DNA of 64,000 bases, taken from the NCBI GenBank assembly GCA_947642555.1, contig CANRSX010000016.1:1-64000 (forward strand), in the 5' to 3' direction. Both the position numbers and the translations under genes were made by a program. The DNA is from an uncultured Roseburia sp. (GTDB lineage Bacteria > Bacillota > Clostridia > Lachnospirales > Lachnospiraceae). Below are positions 28,261 through 36,542 of the stretch, piece by piece (positions within the stretch are counted from its first letter, which is position 1; each line of letters begins with the position of its first letter). The notes under the pieces were generated by a model. The model saw only the letters and a list, made by a program, of their open reading frames with translations, was not told where the DNA came from and ran no database searches.

Positions 28261-30039
28261 TTATTTTTTCATGCCGCGGATCCGCGCAAAGAAGCCGAAC
28301 CGCTCTTTCTTCCCGGGCTTCGCAGGCACCTCTTTTTTCTCCGCCGGTGCGTCCTCTTTTTCCAAAAAACCTTCGTAGTACTCAAATCCACCTTTTCCGT
28401 AAAAAGGGCGGAAGCGCTGTCTGGCATTCAGAATCGCCTGTCCCTGCCGGTTCTTAAAATTCTCCCCGGCAGCCCGTTTAAACATTCCGCGCACCTCCCA
28501 CTTCAGCTGCGGATCCATCCTGATCTGTTCCGTCAGTTCCTGAAAATAATACTCCAGCCAGCACATCGCCAGCTCGTCGTCTATCTCATACCGCATTCCG
28601 CAAAGCGGCGTTCCCTCCAGCGCCTCCTTCGTCGAGGGCAGGCCGGGACAGTCCGCCTCCGATCCCGACAGCATCTCTTCCCATGTCTTCCCTGACACGA
28701 AACACTCCGGATCTTTCGCATACTGGGCCAGCTGCTCAAAGGCCAGCAGGTGTGACAGTTCCCGTATCAGCTCTTCCCCGAAATGCTGCGGATGTATCAC
28801 GCCGGTCCTCTCCCAGTTTTTCTGTATATAAAACCCGCACAGCTCCCACATCAGCGTGATGACAGGCACACCCGTCCTGACCGTCCCGTCCTCCGCCTCC
28901 ATACGGGTGACAGCTCTCCCTTTTTGGGGATCCCATACAGAAGCGCCCGGCGGCAGCTTCTGATGTATTTCCTCAACCGACACCTGAAACTGACGGGACT
29001 TTGTATAGTTCCGGATCCCGGCGTCAAACATTTCCCTGTATTCCGCCGCCTGGGGCGAGTCCGACCATTCTGGCAGATATGGCTCCACATGAAAAACACT
29101 GCAGTGGCGAAGATATTCCGGGAGCCCTTCTTTTAATGCATCCCGCATCTTAAGATGATAGCCATTCTCCTTCATCGCGCGCTCAAAGCAGTCTTTCCAC
29201 AGCTTCAGAAATCCCGCCGGCAGCTGCGCCTTCCCGTCCCACCGGAAAAGAACGCCCAGATAAAAAAATTCCCCCCGGCAGTCATACCCGTCCGCCGCAA
29301 TGCATTTCGTCAGCTTCAGCGCCCGATCGGGAATATCCTCCGCCTGGAACGCATCCAGAAGCTTCTCCGCCGTCTTCCAAAGACTCTCCGCCTCCGCCCT
29401 GTCCGTAAAGTAAAGCTGCGCCGCGCTCTGCTGCAGCAGAGACGCCTCCACCGCGGTCAGACAGGCGGCTGTCTCCGAATCCATGTACCGGTCCAGATCG
29501 CTTCGCGACAGATATAATTCAAATATCCGGACCGCCTCGGCATTCTGTGTCGGCTCCCGGGGAACTATGGTCTGCAGCAGCCAGTATTTCGCCTGCACGG
29601 TCAGATCCTGTGTCTGGCAGGGATCTGCCGCTGCTCCATTTCCCGCCAGAACCCTGCGCTCCGCCTTCTCCAGCTGCAGGATATCCCCCAGCAGCCTTGC
29701 CGCCTCAAGACCCCCGCTTCTGTCCGGCGCAAGGAATTCGATCCGTGCCTCACAATCCGCGATTTCCTGGTTTTGCCTGCTCATTTCCTGTTTCACAGAA
29801 TCAGTCCGCACAAGGGTCTGGCCGCCGTAGGCAAACATCTCCGCCAAAAGCCTGATCCGTTCCTCTTTTTTCTCAAGCTCTCGTTTTGGCTTTTTCAGAT
29901 TCTTTAACTGTTTTTTCACTCTGCCGTATTCGGCTGCCCTCTCTTTTTGCCCCTGCGCCTGCTCCCGTTTCTGCTCCAGTTCAGAATTGAATGCATTCAG
30001 AACCTTTTGTAATTTCTTCCGATCCGGTTTCCTGTTCAT
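28261..30039 (-). CDS. Uncharacterised 592-aa protein, N-terminal coiled coil and basic C-terminal tail
   Basis: Long ORF, ATGA overlap with the upstream kinase, same operon as FHA and PP2C; no recognised domain. Confidence 0.75.
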   Translation of the reverse strand: MNRKPDRKKLQKVLNAFNSELEQKREQAQGQKERAAEYGRVKKQLKNLKKPKRELEKKEERIRLLAEMFAYGGQTLVRTDSVKQEMSRQNQEIADCEARIEFLAPDRSGGLEAARLLGDILQLEKAERRVLAGNGAAADPCQTQDLTVQAKYWLLQTIVPREPTQNAEAVRIFELYLSRSDLDRYMDSETAACLTAVEASLLQQSAAQLYFTDRAEAESLWKTAEKLLDAFQAEDIPDRALKLTKCIAADGYDCRGEFFYLGVLFRWDGKAQLPAGFLKLWKDCFERAMKENGYHLKMRDALKEGLPEYLRHCSVFHVEPYLPEWSDSPQAAEYREMFDAGIRNYTKSRQFQVSVEEIHQKLPPGASVWDPQKGRAVTRMEAEDGTVRTGVPVITLMWELCGFYIQKNWERTGVIHPQHFGEELIRELSHLLAFEQLAQYAKDPECFVSGKTWEEMLSGSEADCPGLPSTKEALEGTPLCGMRYEIDDELAMCWLEYYFQELTEQIRMDPQLKWEVRGMFKRAAGENFKNRQGQAILNARQRFRPFYGKGGFEYYEGFLEKEDAPAEKKEVPAKPGKKERFGFFARIRGMKK

Positions 30040-32090
30040 CCCGATGTCATCCCTCTCTCTTTTGCCAGCTTCTCACACATAGCCGCCTCTGGACGCTTCA
30101 CGGTATCCTTCGCCTCCATGAGAAACGCGTAATAATCGACCCTCAGCTTTCCGTCCCCCGTGTAACACGCCTGCTGGATCCGCAGCGCCTTATTCAGATC
30201 CGTCTCATACAGCTCTTTTAACCAGGCAAGGAAATTCCGGTTTTCCTCAAAATCCCTGCCAGCCCGGTTCAGCCAGGCGCTGCCCTGCATACAGAAGGAA
30301 AGCCGGTACAGCTTCGCAATTACGCATGTCTTGTTTCCTTTGGCAAGCTCTTCCGTTATCTGTTTCGCCAGCGCCATATCATGCGCTCCTATCCCCCATG
30401 CATCCGGATAATTCTGGAAAAACCGCTCCACCGTACCTGAGGCAAACATCTCCACAAGCTCCTGATACAGATCCTTCGGCCCGTCTTTCACCGGTTTCGG
30501 AAGACGGTATCCGCCGCCACTTCTCTTCTTTTCTTCCAGCAATACTGCATAGATCGTCCGCCCGAACTCCTCTCTCGTGGCAAAAACATGATTGCGGTAA
30601 CGCAGCCTGCGCTCATAGAACTCCGCCGGCAGATAAGTCTCCATGATCATCTGATCAAAGATCTCTTCCTTCCTGGCCTCATCCGCCTGCATCTCCTCCC
30701 GGACCTGGTCAAAAAGATTCGCCACATCCTCGCCGAATCTGCTAAAGATCCGGCTCCATCTCGCGTTGCGCAGCAGGTTTTCGATCGTCTCGTCCCAGTG
30801 CTCCAGAAACAGAACCGCCATCTCCTCCGTGGAGTGGATCTTTACCGGCCGCTCCTGCCCGTATTTTACGACGACCTCCGTCTGTGGGCCGGCCACAGTC
30901 TTTTGTACTCTCGCAGTTCCCCGCTGCATTTCCGTCTGCCCGGATTGTCCGCCCGCAGCCTCCTGACCAGATGTCTGCACGCCAAAACCGGCGCCTCTCT
31001 GCTGCTCCGCCGCGATCTCGAGGCCGGTTCGGATGCCGCGGGCCGCGTCATGGTTCCCTTCTTTTACATATGTAATCCATGTTCTGATCTGCTTTGCGCC
31101 CCAGCGGTTATGGTTTCTCTCCCGCCGGTCCGTATCGCTGTAGATCGTGCCCTCAAAAAAACGCGCCAGGTAGTCCGGCAGCTGCTGCGGCAGCAAAAGG
31201 CCGTACCAGGTGTAGGCGGATTCCATATTCCGCCCCCGGTAGGCCTGATCCTCCGCCGTGTCGTTCATCTCGTCCATCCGCGGATAACGCCCCGCCACAA
31301 ATTCCGCCATGGTAAAGCCGAAGGAATAATAGTCTGTGGCGGCGCTGACCTTCGCCTTCCGCGCGTTCGTGAGCTCCGGCGCCGTGTAGCCGCGGGTCAC
31401 CATCGTGGCCGTCACGCTGCTCTCACCCTCCGGATGCCGTTCCCCGCCGACTCCGGCTCCGAAGTCGATAAGCACCAGGTGGTTTTTCCCGTCCGTTCCC
31501 TCGTACTGCATGATGTTGTCCGGCTTGATATCGGAATGAAAGATATGCTGCCCGTGCAGCGCAAAAAGCGCGTCATTCAGCCCCTCCGCCTCCTCGAGGA
31601 ACAGCCGTTCAAACAGTTTTTTATTTTTGCCAAAGGACTCGAATTCCAGGAAACCGTCATAGGGCTCATAAGCGCGCATCACAACCATATAGTACTTGTG
31701 ATCCTCCGTGATGCCGTCCGCGAAGATTTTTGCCAGGTGCGGGTGATTCAGCCCCATTACGGTCCGGTTCACCTCATGGATCTTCTCGATCCTCGCCCGT
31801 GTATTTTTCGCCAGCGGATAAAGCTTTGCCACCGCGGACACGCCGTCCGGCAGCTTCCCCTCCCGCAGAAAACAGTCGTATACCTTCGCCTGGCCGCCCT
31901 TATTCCGCGGAAGGCTCCCTTTTGGAACGTACCAGGGCCCCATCACAGCCCGGCCAGACAGCGGCTGGCCCGATGCGCCGGCGGCCGGCTGTACCCGGGC
32001 GTCTGTCTTCCGCTCCTCTTCCTGCTCCAGATATGTCGTGGGAACCGCCTCATACGCCGGCCCGCCCGGTTTCTTTTCCGATGTATTCAT
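30036..32090 (-). CDS. Eukaryotic-like serine/threonine protein kinase (no TM segment seen)
   Basis: GGQAKVYDCF Gly-rich loop, AVAKLYP Lys, HSDIKPDNIM catalytic loop, VLIDFGAGVGG DFG motif, TRGYTAPE P+1 loop. Confidence 0.95.
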   Translation of the reverse strand: MNTSEKKPGGPAYEAVPTTYLEQEEERKTDARVQPAAGASGQPLSGRAVMGPWYVPKGSLPRNKGGQAKVYDCFLREGKLPDGVSAVAKLYPLAKNTRARIEKIHEVNRTVMGLNHPHLAKIFADGITEDHKYYMVVMRAYEPYDGFLEFESFGKNKKLFERLFLEEAEGLNDALFALHGQHIFHSDIKPDNIMQYEGTDGKNHLVLIDFGAGVGGERHPEGESSVTATMVTRGYTAPELTNARKAKVSAATDYYSFGFTMAEFVAGRYPRMDEMNDTAEDQAYRGRNMESAYTWYGLLLPQQLPDYLARFFEGTIYSDTDRRERNHNRWGAKQIRTWITYVKEGNHDAARGIRTGLEIAAEQQRGAGFGVQTSGQEAAGGQSGQTEMQRGTARVQKTVAGPQTEVVVKYGQERPVKIHSTEEMAVLFLEHWDETIENLLRNARWSRIFSRFGEDVANLFDQVREEMQADEARKEEIFDQMIMETYLPAEFYERRLRYRNHVFATREEFGRTIYAVLLEEKKRSGGGYRLPKPVKDGPKDLYQELVEMFASGTVERFFQNYPDAWGIGAHDMALAKQITEELAKGNKTCVIAKLYRLSFCMQGSAWLNRAGRDFEENRNFLAWLKELYETDLNKALRIQQACYTGDGKLRVDYYAFLMEAKDTVKRPEAAMCEKLAKERGMTSG

Positions 32091-32309
32091 GTAACTTCTC
32101 CTTCACTGTCCGCTCCGTGGTCTTACGCTTACGCAAACAGCGGCGCTCTGTCAGTTTTCCTTCTATCCTATCATAGTGCACTTCCGATTATTTGCCAAGG
32201 AAAAATTACTGACAGCGGCGTCCACATTTTGGCTTTACTTTTTTGTCGAATGATTTTATATTTAAGTTATATCAGCAGGGCATGATCCCGGAAAGGCGGT
32301 GCGGACGCG

Positions 32310-33512
32310 ATGCGCAGACGGATTATTTCAGTTTACATATGTCTTCTTCTGGCTTTTCTGCCGGTTTTTGCCGCATCGCGCGAACCGGTTTTTGCCGCAT
32401 CGCAGTCCGGCGCCGCAAAAGACGGGGACGCTGCTTTTGTTTACGAAGATTATCAGGAATACAACGCCCGGCTCGCGGCCGTCGCGCATGCATCGGATCT
32501 TCCTGACTGCGGGTTTGACGTCGTGGAGGAGCAGATCTTTCCCTTTACGCTGACCATATCGGATGATCCGGCGGACGACGCAGACCGCTCAGATGCGCCT
32601 GTGGAGTCAGGTGCGCCTGACGAAACAGACGACGCGGACACAGTATACCTCGTCCCTGCCTTTGACCGGGAGTACCGCCGCCTGGCGCTGTTTTTTACTG
32701 ACAGGGAGGGCGCGGTATTTTACAGAACCGATCAGCTCGAGACGAACCACAGGGCAGCCGGACAGCTCGCACAGCCAAACGAGGGCATTCTCGCCGTCTC
32801 CTTTTCGGATCAGAACGGCGATTCGCTGACCGATATCACGCTCATTACCTCCTGCGTCAACGAAACCGGCGCCTACGCGGGGAGGAGTTATAAGATCGGG
32901 GACGTGCTCTTTCAGGACGGCGCGTCGCATACGTTTTACAGGGACTACCGGATTTCGGATAAGATCAACCGGTTCGGGATGAACAAAAGCGTCAATGAGA
33001 TCACAGCCTTTGTCCGGGACGGCTCCTCCGCGGAATTTATGTATACCGCGACAACGCTCACGGAATTAAAGACGCACGGCATGGTCATCGTGGAGGAACA
33101 GTGTTATACGCGAACCTTCGAAAAACAGGGTCGCCTTACGGTCGTGCCGGGCATCTGCCGGATTGCGAATTACGATGTATTTATGATTTATCTGGTCAAT
33201 GAACAGGACTATATCGTATCCAGCTTACAGCCGATGGGAGAAGCGGATAATCTCTATGCGCTGCGCGGCATCCAGTGCCGTGATATCGACGGGGACGGTC
33301 TTAAGGATATCGTGGTGCTGGCAAAATACAGCTATGAGGAGGCGGACGGACAGTTTGCGGTGGTAAACGATTATTCCGTTTATTACCAGCGCACCGGCGG
33401 TTTTTCCGCGGATACGGAGATAAAAAAAAGCTGTCCGTGCACGGACGGGGACACGATGGAGCAGCTGGTGGAACGGCTGCGCGCTTACTGGGGGTGGAAA
33501 TCAGAGCAATGA
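32310..33512 (+). CDS. Secreted protein with FG-GAP/VCBS-like repeats
   Basis: Signal peptide MRRRIISVYICLLLAFLPVFAASRE; SDQNGDSLTDITLIT and CRDIDGDGLKDIVVLAKYS metal-binding-type repeats. Confidence 0.7.
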   Translation: MRRRIISVYICLLLAFLPVFAASREPVFAASQSGAAKDGDAAFVYEDYQEYNARLAAVAHASDLPDCGFDVVEEQIFPFTLTISDDPADDADRSDAPVESGAPDETDDADTVYLVPAFDREYRRLALFFTDREGAVFYRTDQLETNHRAAGQLAQPNEGILAVSFSDQNGDSLTDITLITSCVNETGAYAGRSYKIGDVLFQDGASHTFYRDYRISDKINRFGMNKSVNEITAFVRDGSSAEFMYTATTLTELKTHGMVIVEEQCYTRTFEKQGRLTVVPGICRIANYDVFMIYLVNEQDYIVSSLQPMGEADNLYALRGIQCRDIDGDGLKDIVVLAKYSYEEADGQFAVVNDYSVYYQRTGGFSADTEIKKSCPCTDGDTMEQLVERLRAYWGWKSEQ

Positions 33513-34168
33513 TAAAAATACTGGTAGTGGACGATGAAAAACCAATCTGCGATCTGATCGACTTAAACCTTTCCGCCGCGGGCTATCACTGCAGCACGGT
33601 GCAGGACGGACTTGCGGCGATCGACCGGATTGAACAGGAACATTTTGATCTGATTCTGCTCGACGTCATGCTGCCCGGCGCGGACGGCTACGATATCATG
33701 GAATACATACGCCCGCTTGAGATTCCCGTGATCTTCGTCACAGCAAAGCACGCTGTCAGGGACCGGGTGAAAGGGTTAAAGCTGGGCGCGGACGACTATC
33801 TGGTCAAGCCCTTCGACGTCGTGGAGCTCGTGGCGAGGGTGGAGGCCGTGCTGCGGCGTTATCATAAGGCGGACCAGCAGCTGACCGCAGGCGACGTCGT
33901 CGTGGATGTGGACGCCAGGACAGTGACAAAAAACGGGAAACCCGTGGTGCTGACCAACAAGGAATTCGGGCTTCTCGTACTGTTTATCAAAAATAAAAAT
34001 GTCGCGCTCTTTCGTGAAACCCTGTATGAGAAAGTCTGGGAAGAAGAGTATTGCGGTGACAGCCGCACCCTCGACCTCCATGTGCAGCGCCTGCGCAGGA
34101 AGCTGGGATGGGAACGTCACCTGGTGGCGGTGTATAAGGTCGGATACCGCCTGGAGCTGCCCGGATAA
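33509..34168 (+). CDS. OmpR/PhoB-family response regulator
   Basis: MIKILVVDDEKPICDLIDLNL, LILLDVMLPGADGYDIM, KPFDVVELVARVEAVLRR, winged-helix DSRTLDLHVQRLRRKLG; ATGA overlap with the previous gene. Confidence 0.95.
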   Translation: MIKILVVDDEKPICDLIDLNLSAAGYHCSTVQDGLAAIDRIEQEHFDLILLDVMLPGADGYDIMEYIRPLEIPVIFVTAKHAVRDRVKGLKLGADDYLVKPFDVVELVARVEAVLRRYHKADQQLTAGDVVVDVDARTVTKNGKPVVLTNKEFGLLVLFIKNKNVALFRETLYEKVWEEEYCGDSRTLDLHVQRLRRKLGWERHLVAVYKVGYRLELPG

Positions 34169-34195
34169 GCAGGCTGCGCGGGCACGGAGGTTTTC

Positions 34196-35626
34196 ATGAA
34201 ATTTTCATCAAAGCTTTTGCTATCTACAATTATAGTACTTGCGATGGCGCTGGGTTTCAGCGGATATTATCTGGTCAATTATGTGTTCGAATCCTCCTTA
34301 AACCGGGAGATCCGGCAGGCGATGGACGAGAGCAGCATCTTAGGCTTCGCCTTTGAGACGGCAGCCTTAAATATTCCGGCGAAATACAGCGTGCTGCCGG
34401 ACGGCACCGCGGAGGAAATCGCTTCGAGCCTTGAGCGCAGCGGCCCGGATTCCAGCCGTCTGATCCGCATTTCCGACGAGAAAAAGCAGGCGCTTTATGC
34501 CAGCGTCGGCTTTGAGGCGGATTCTGGACTGCTCGAAGAGACCGGCGAACAGACCAAAGCGTACCGGATTTTAAAAACGGAGCACGGATATTTCATCCAT
34601 ACAGGCCTCGCGGTCACCACGCCGGACCGGATCCTTTACCTTGAGATGATGAAGGACGTCTCCGAGGTATTTAAAGAGCGTGAGACCGGATTTTCCCTTT
34701 ACCGGAGGGTCATGCTTGTCATGCTCCTCGCCGGCACGGTTGTCATGCACTTCATCGCCTCTCTGTTAACCCGGCCGATCCGCATTTTAACCAGGGCGAC
34801 CAGGCGGATGGCGGCAGGGGAATACCGGTACCGCGCAAAGCAGGTGAGCCGGGATGAACTCGGGCAGCTCACGGCGGATTTTAACCGCATGGCCGGAGTG
34901 CTCGAGGAGACCATCCAGAAGCTTGAGGACGAGCTGGATGCAAAAGAAGAATTTATCGGCGCGTTTGCGCACGAGCTGAAAACGCCGCTGACCGCGATCA
35001 TCGGGTACGCGGATGTGCTGCGCTCCCACCGGCTGGATGAAGAAAAACAGTTTTTATCGGCAAATTACATCTATACCGAAGGGAAACGGTTAGAGGCCAT
35101 GTCGTTCCGTCTTCTGGACATTATTGTCACAAAAAAACAGGAGATCCACCCCCGGCGCATTCCGGCGGCTTCCCTGTCCGACTATCTGCAGGGCATGTTC
35201 GGCATGGATTCAGAATGGATCTTTTGCTTTGATTTTGAACCCGGAATCGTTTACGCGGAGGGAAATCTCTTAAAAACCGTTTTGGTAAACTTAATTGACA
35301 ATGCCTGCAAGGCGTCCGAGCCCGGAAGCGAAATCCGCATCACCGGCAGAGCGGAAGAAAACGGATACCGCTTTGCGGTCCGGGATTTCGGGGTCGGGAT
35401 TCCGCAGGAAGAGCTTCACAAAATCACGCAGGCATTTTACATGGTTGATAAATCCCGCGCCAGGAGCAAAAACGGCGCCGGTCTCGGCCTTGCGCTCTGT
35501 GCGGAAATTTTAACGCTGCACCACAGCGCACTTGAGATTGAAAGCACCCCGGGAGAGGGAACCCGCATCGGCTTCATTCTGCCCGGACAGAAAGGAGGGG
35601 AGCAGCTTGCAGAACATACGGATTAA
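34196..35626 (+). CDS. Sensor histidine kinase
   Basis: TM, HAMP, H-box FAHELKTPLTAIIGYADVL, N-box LVNLIDNACKAS, G-boxes DFGVGIP and KNGAGLGLAL. Confidence 0.96.
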   Translation: MKFSSKLLLSTIIVLAMALGFSGYYLVNYVFESSLNREIRQAMDESSILGFAFETAALNIPAKYSVLPDGTAEEIASSLERSGPDSSRLIRISDEKKQALYASVGFEADSGLLEETGEQTKAYRILKTEHGYFIHTGLAVTTPDRILYLEMMKDVSEVFKERETGFSLYRRVMLVMLLAGTVVMHFIASLLTRPIRILTRATRRMAAGEYRYRAKQVSRDELGQLTADFNRMAGVLEETIQKLEDELDAKEEFIGAFAHELKTPLTAIIGYADVLRSHRLDEEKQFLSANYIYTEGKRLEAMSFRLLDIIVTKKQEIHPRRIPAASLSDYLQGMFGMDSEWIFCFDFEPGIVYAEGNLLKTVLVNLIDNACKASEPGSEIRITGRAEENGYRFAVRDFGVGIPQEELHKITQAFYMVDKSRARSKNGAGLGLALCAEILTLHHSALEIESTPGEGTRIGFILPGQKGGEQLAEHTD

Positions 35627-36449
35627 ACCGGACGCCCGGCTGGCGTTCCCCTTATGCGCCGGCCTGATCGTGCTCTTATCCGTCTTCGGCCCTGAAGCCC
35701 TGGCACGCTATAAGGACAGGTCCATCCTCAATGAGATTCACGCGGAAGCAGTGGAAGGAGCCGGAACCGGTTACCGTTACCAATTAAGCCCGAACGAAAA
35801 AATCTACATCCTCTCCTGCTGTCTGTTAAGCCGGACGCTTCCGGAAAGCGAACAGAGCGCGCTGACCCGCCCCGAGGCTTCCGTCGTCACGTATCCTGAT
35901 CTGGAGGGGACGTATGCATTTGTCGTGAATCACAGAGGGCCGTCCGGAAAAGAGCTTACATCCGAAGAAATCTATGAGACCTGTTCCGGGGAGATTGCCG
36001 CCTTACAAGCGCTTGACATCCTGCCCGACGGAATCCGGGAAATTGACGAGGCATCCTATGACGCCACGCTCTACTCGGCCATCGATATTCCTGAGCCGGG
36101 AAATAATGTCTCTGTCTGGAAGGTGTCCCTGTCGGATAGTCAGAAAAATGCCGATAAGACAAACCGGCTGATCGACGCCTATATCGACGCGGACGACGGG
36201 AAGATCTGCGAATTTTATGTCCGGACGGAATTGTCCTGGGAGGAAATCGATCCGGATGCCATCGTGGAGGCGTGGAGAACTTATATCGGGCTTGACGCGC
36301 CCACAATTTACGAGTCGGACAATCCGCTTCTTGAGACCACGCCGTATTTTAAAAAATATGTCTTTTCCGGGATCGGGGAAGGAAAAACCGTGGTTACCGT
36401 CGGTTTTTATGAGGGGATCAACGAATTGTTTTTAAAGGTTTCGAAATGA
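35607..36449 (+). CDS. Uncharacterised membrane-anchored or secreted protein
   Basis: TTG start at 35607 after AAAGGAGGGG; LAFPLCAGLIVLLSVFGPEALA hydrophobic segment; overlaps the HK 3' end. Confidence 0.7.
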   Translation: MQNIRIKPDARLAFPLCAGLIVLLSVFGPEALARYKDRSILNEIHAEAVEGAGTGYRYQLSPNEKIYILSCCLLSRTLPESEQSALTRPEASVVTYPDLEGTYAFVVNHRGPSGKELTSEEIYETCSGEIAALQALDILPDGIREIDEASYDATLYSAIDIPEPGNNVSVWKVSLSDSQKNADKTNRLIDAYIDADDGKICEFYVRTELSWEEIDPDAIVEAWRTYIGLDAPTIYESDNPLLETTPYFKKYVFSGIGEGKTVVTVGFYEGINELFLKVSK

Positions 36450-36491
36450 TGCAACTTTGATGCAACTTTGATGACAATCTGATGCAGCCCG
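36448..36491 (+). promoter_or_regulatory. Phased 11-bp direct repeats (putative response-regulator box)
   Basis: GATGCAACTTT-GATGCAACTTT-GATGACAATCT-GATGCAGCCCG, followed by AT-rich GCATATATGCTGTGTATGAA and the amidase gene. Confidence 0.6.
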
Positions 36492-36542
36492 CATATATGC
36501 TGTGTATGAACACAAAGCACACGCAGGAAGGGGCATCCGGTT

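Noticed and set aside
25944-32090. Type VI secretion regulatory PpkA/PppA/Fha module
   Set aside because: No T6SS structural genes are in the window and the kinase shows no TM segment; gene content suggests a Gram-positive host
30588-32285. 565-aa plus-strand ORF antisense to the Ser/Thr kinase
   Set aside because: The minus strand carries all kinase catalytic motifs; the antisense ORF has low-complexity His/Leu/Arg-rich composition with no recognisable domain and is a high-GC shadow ORF
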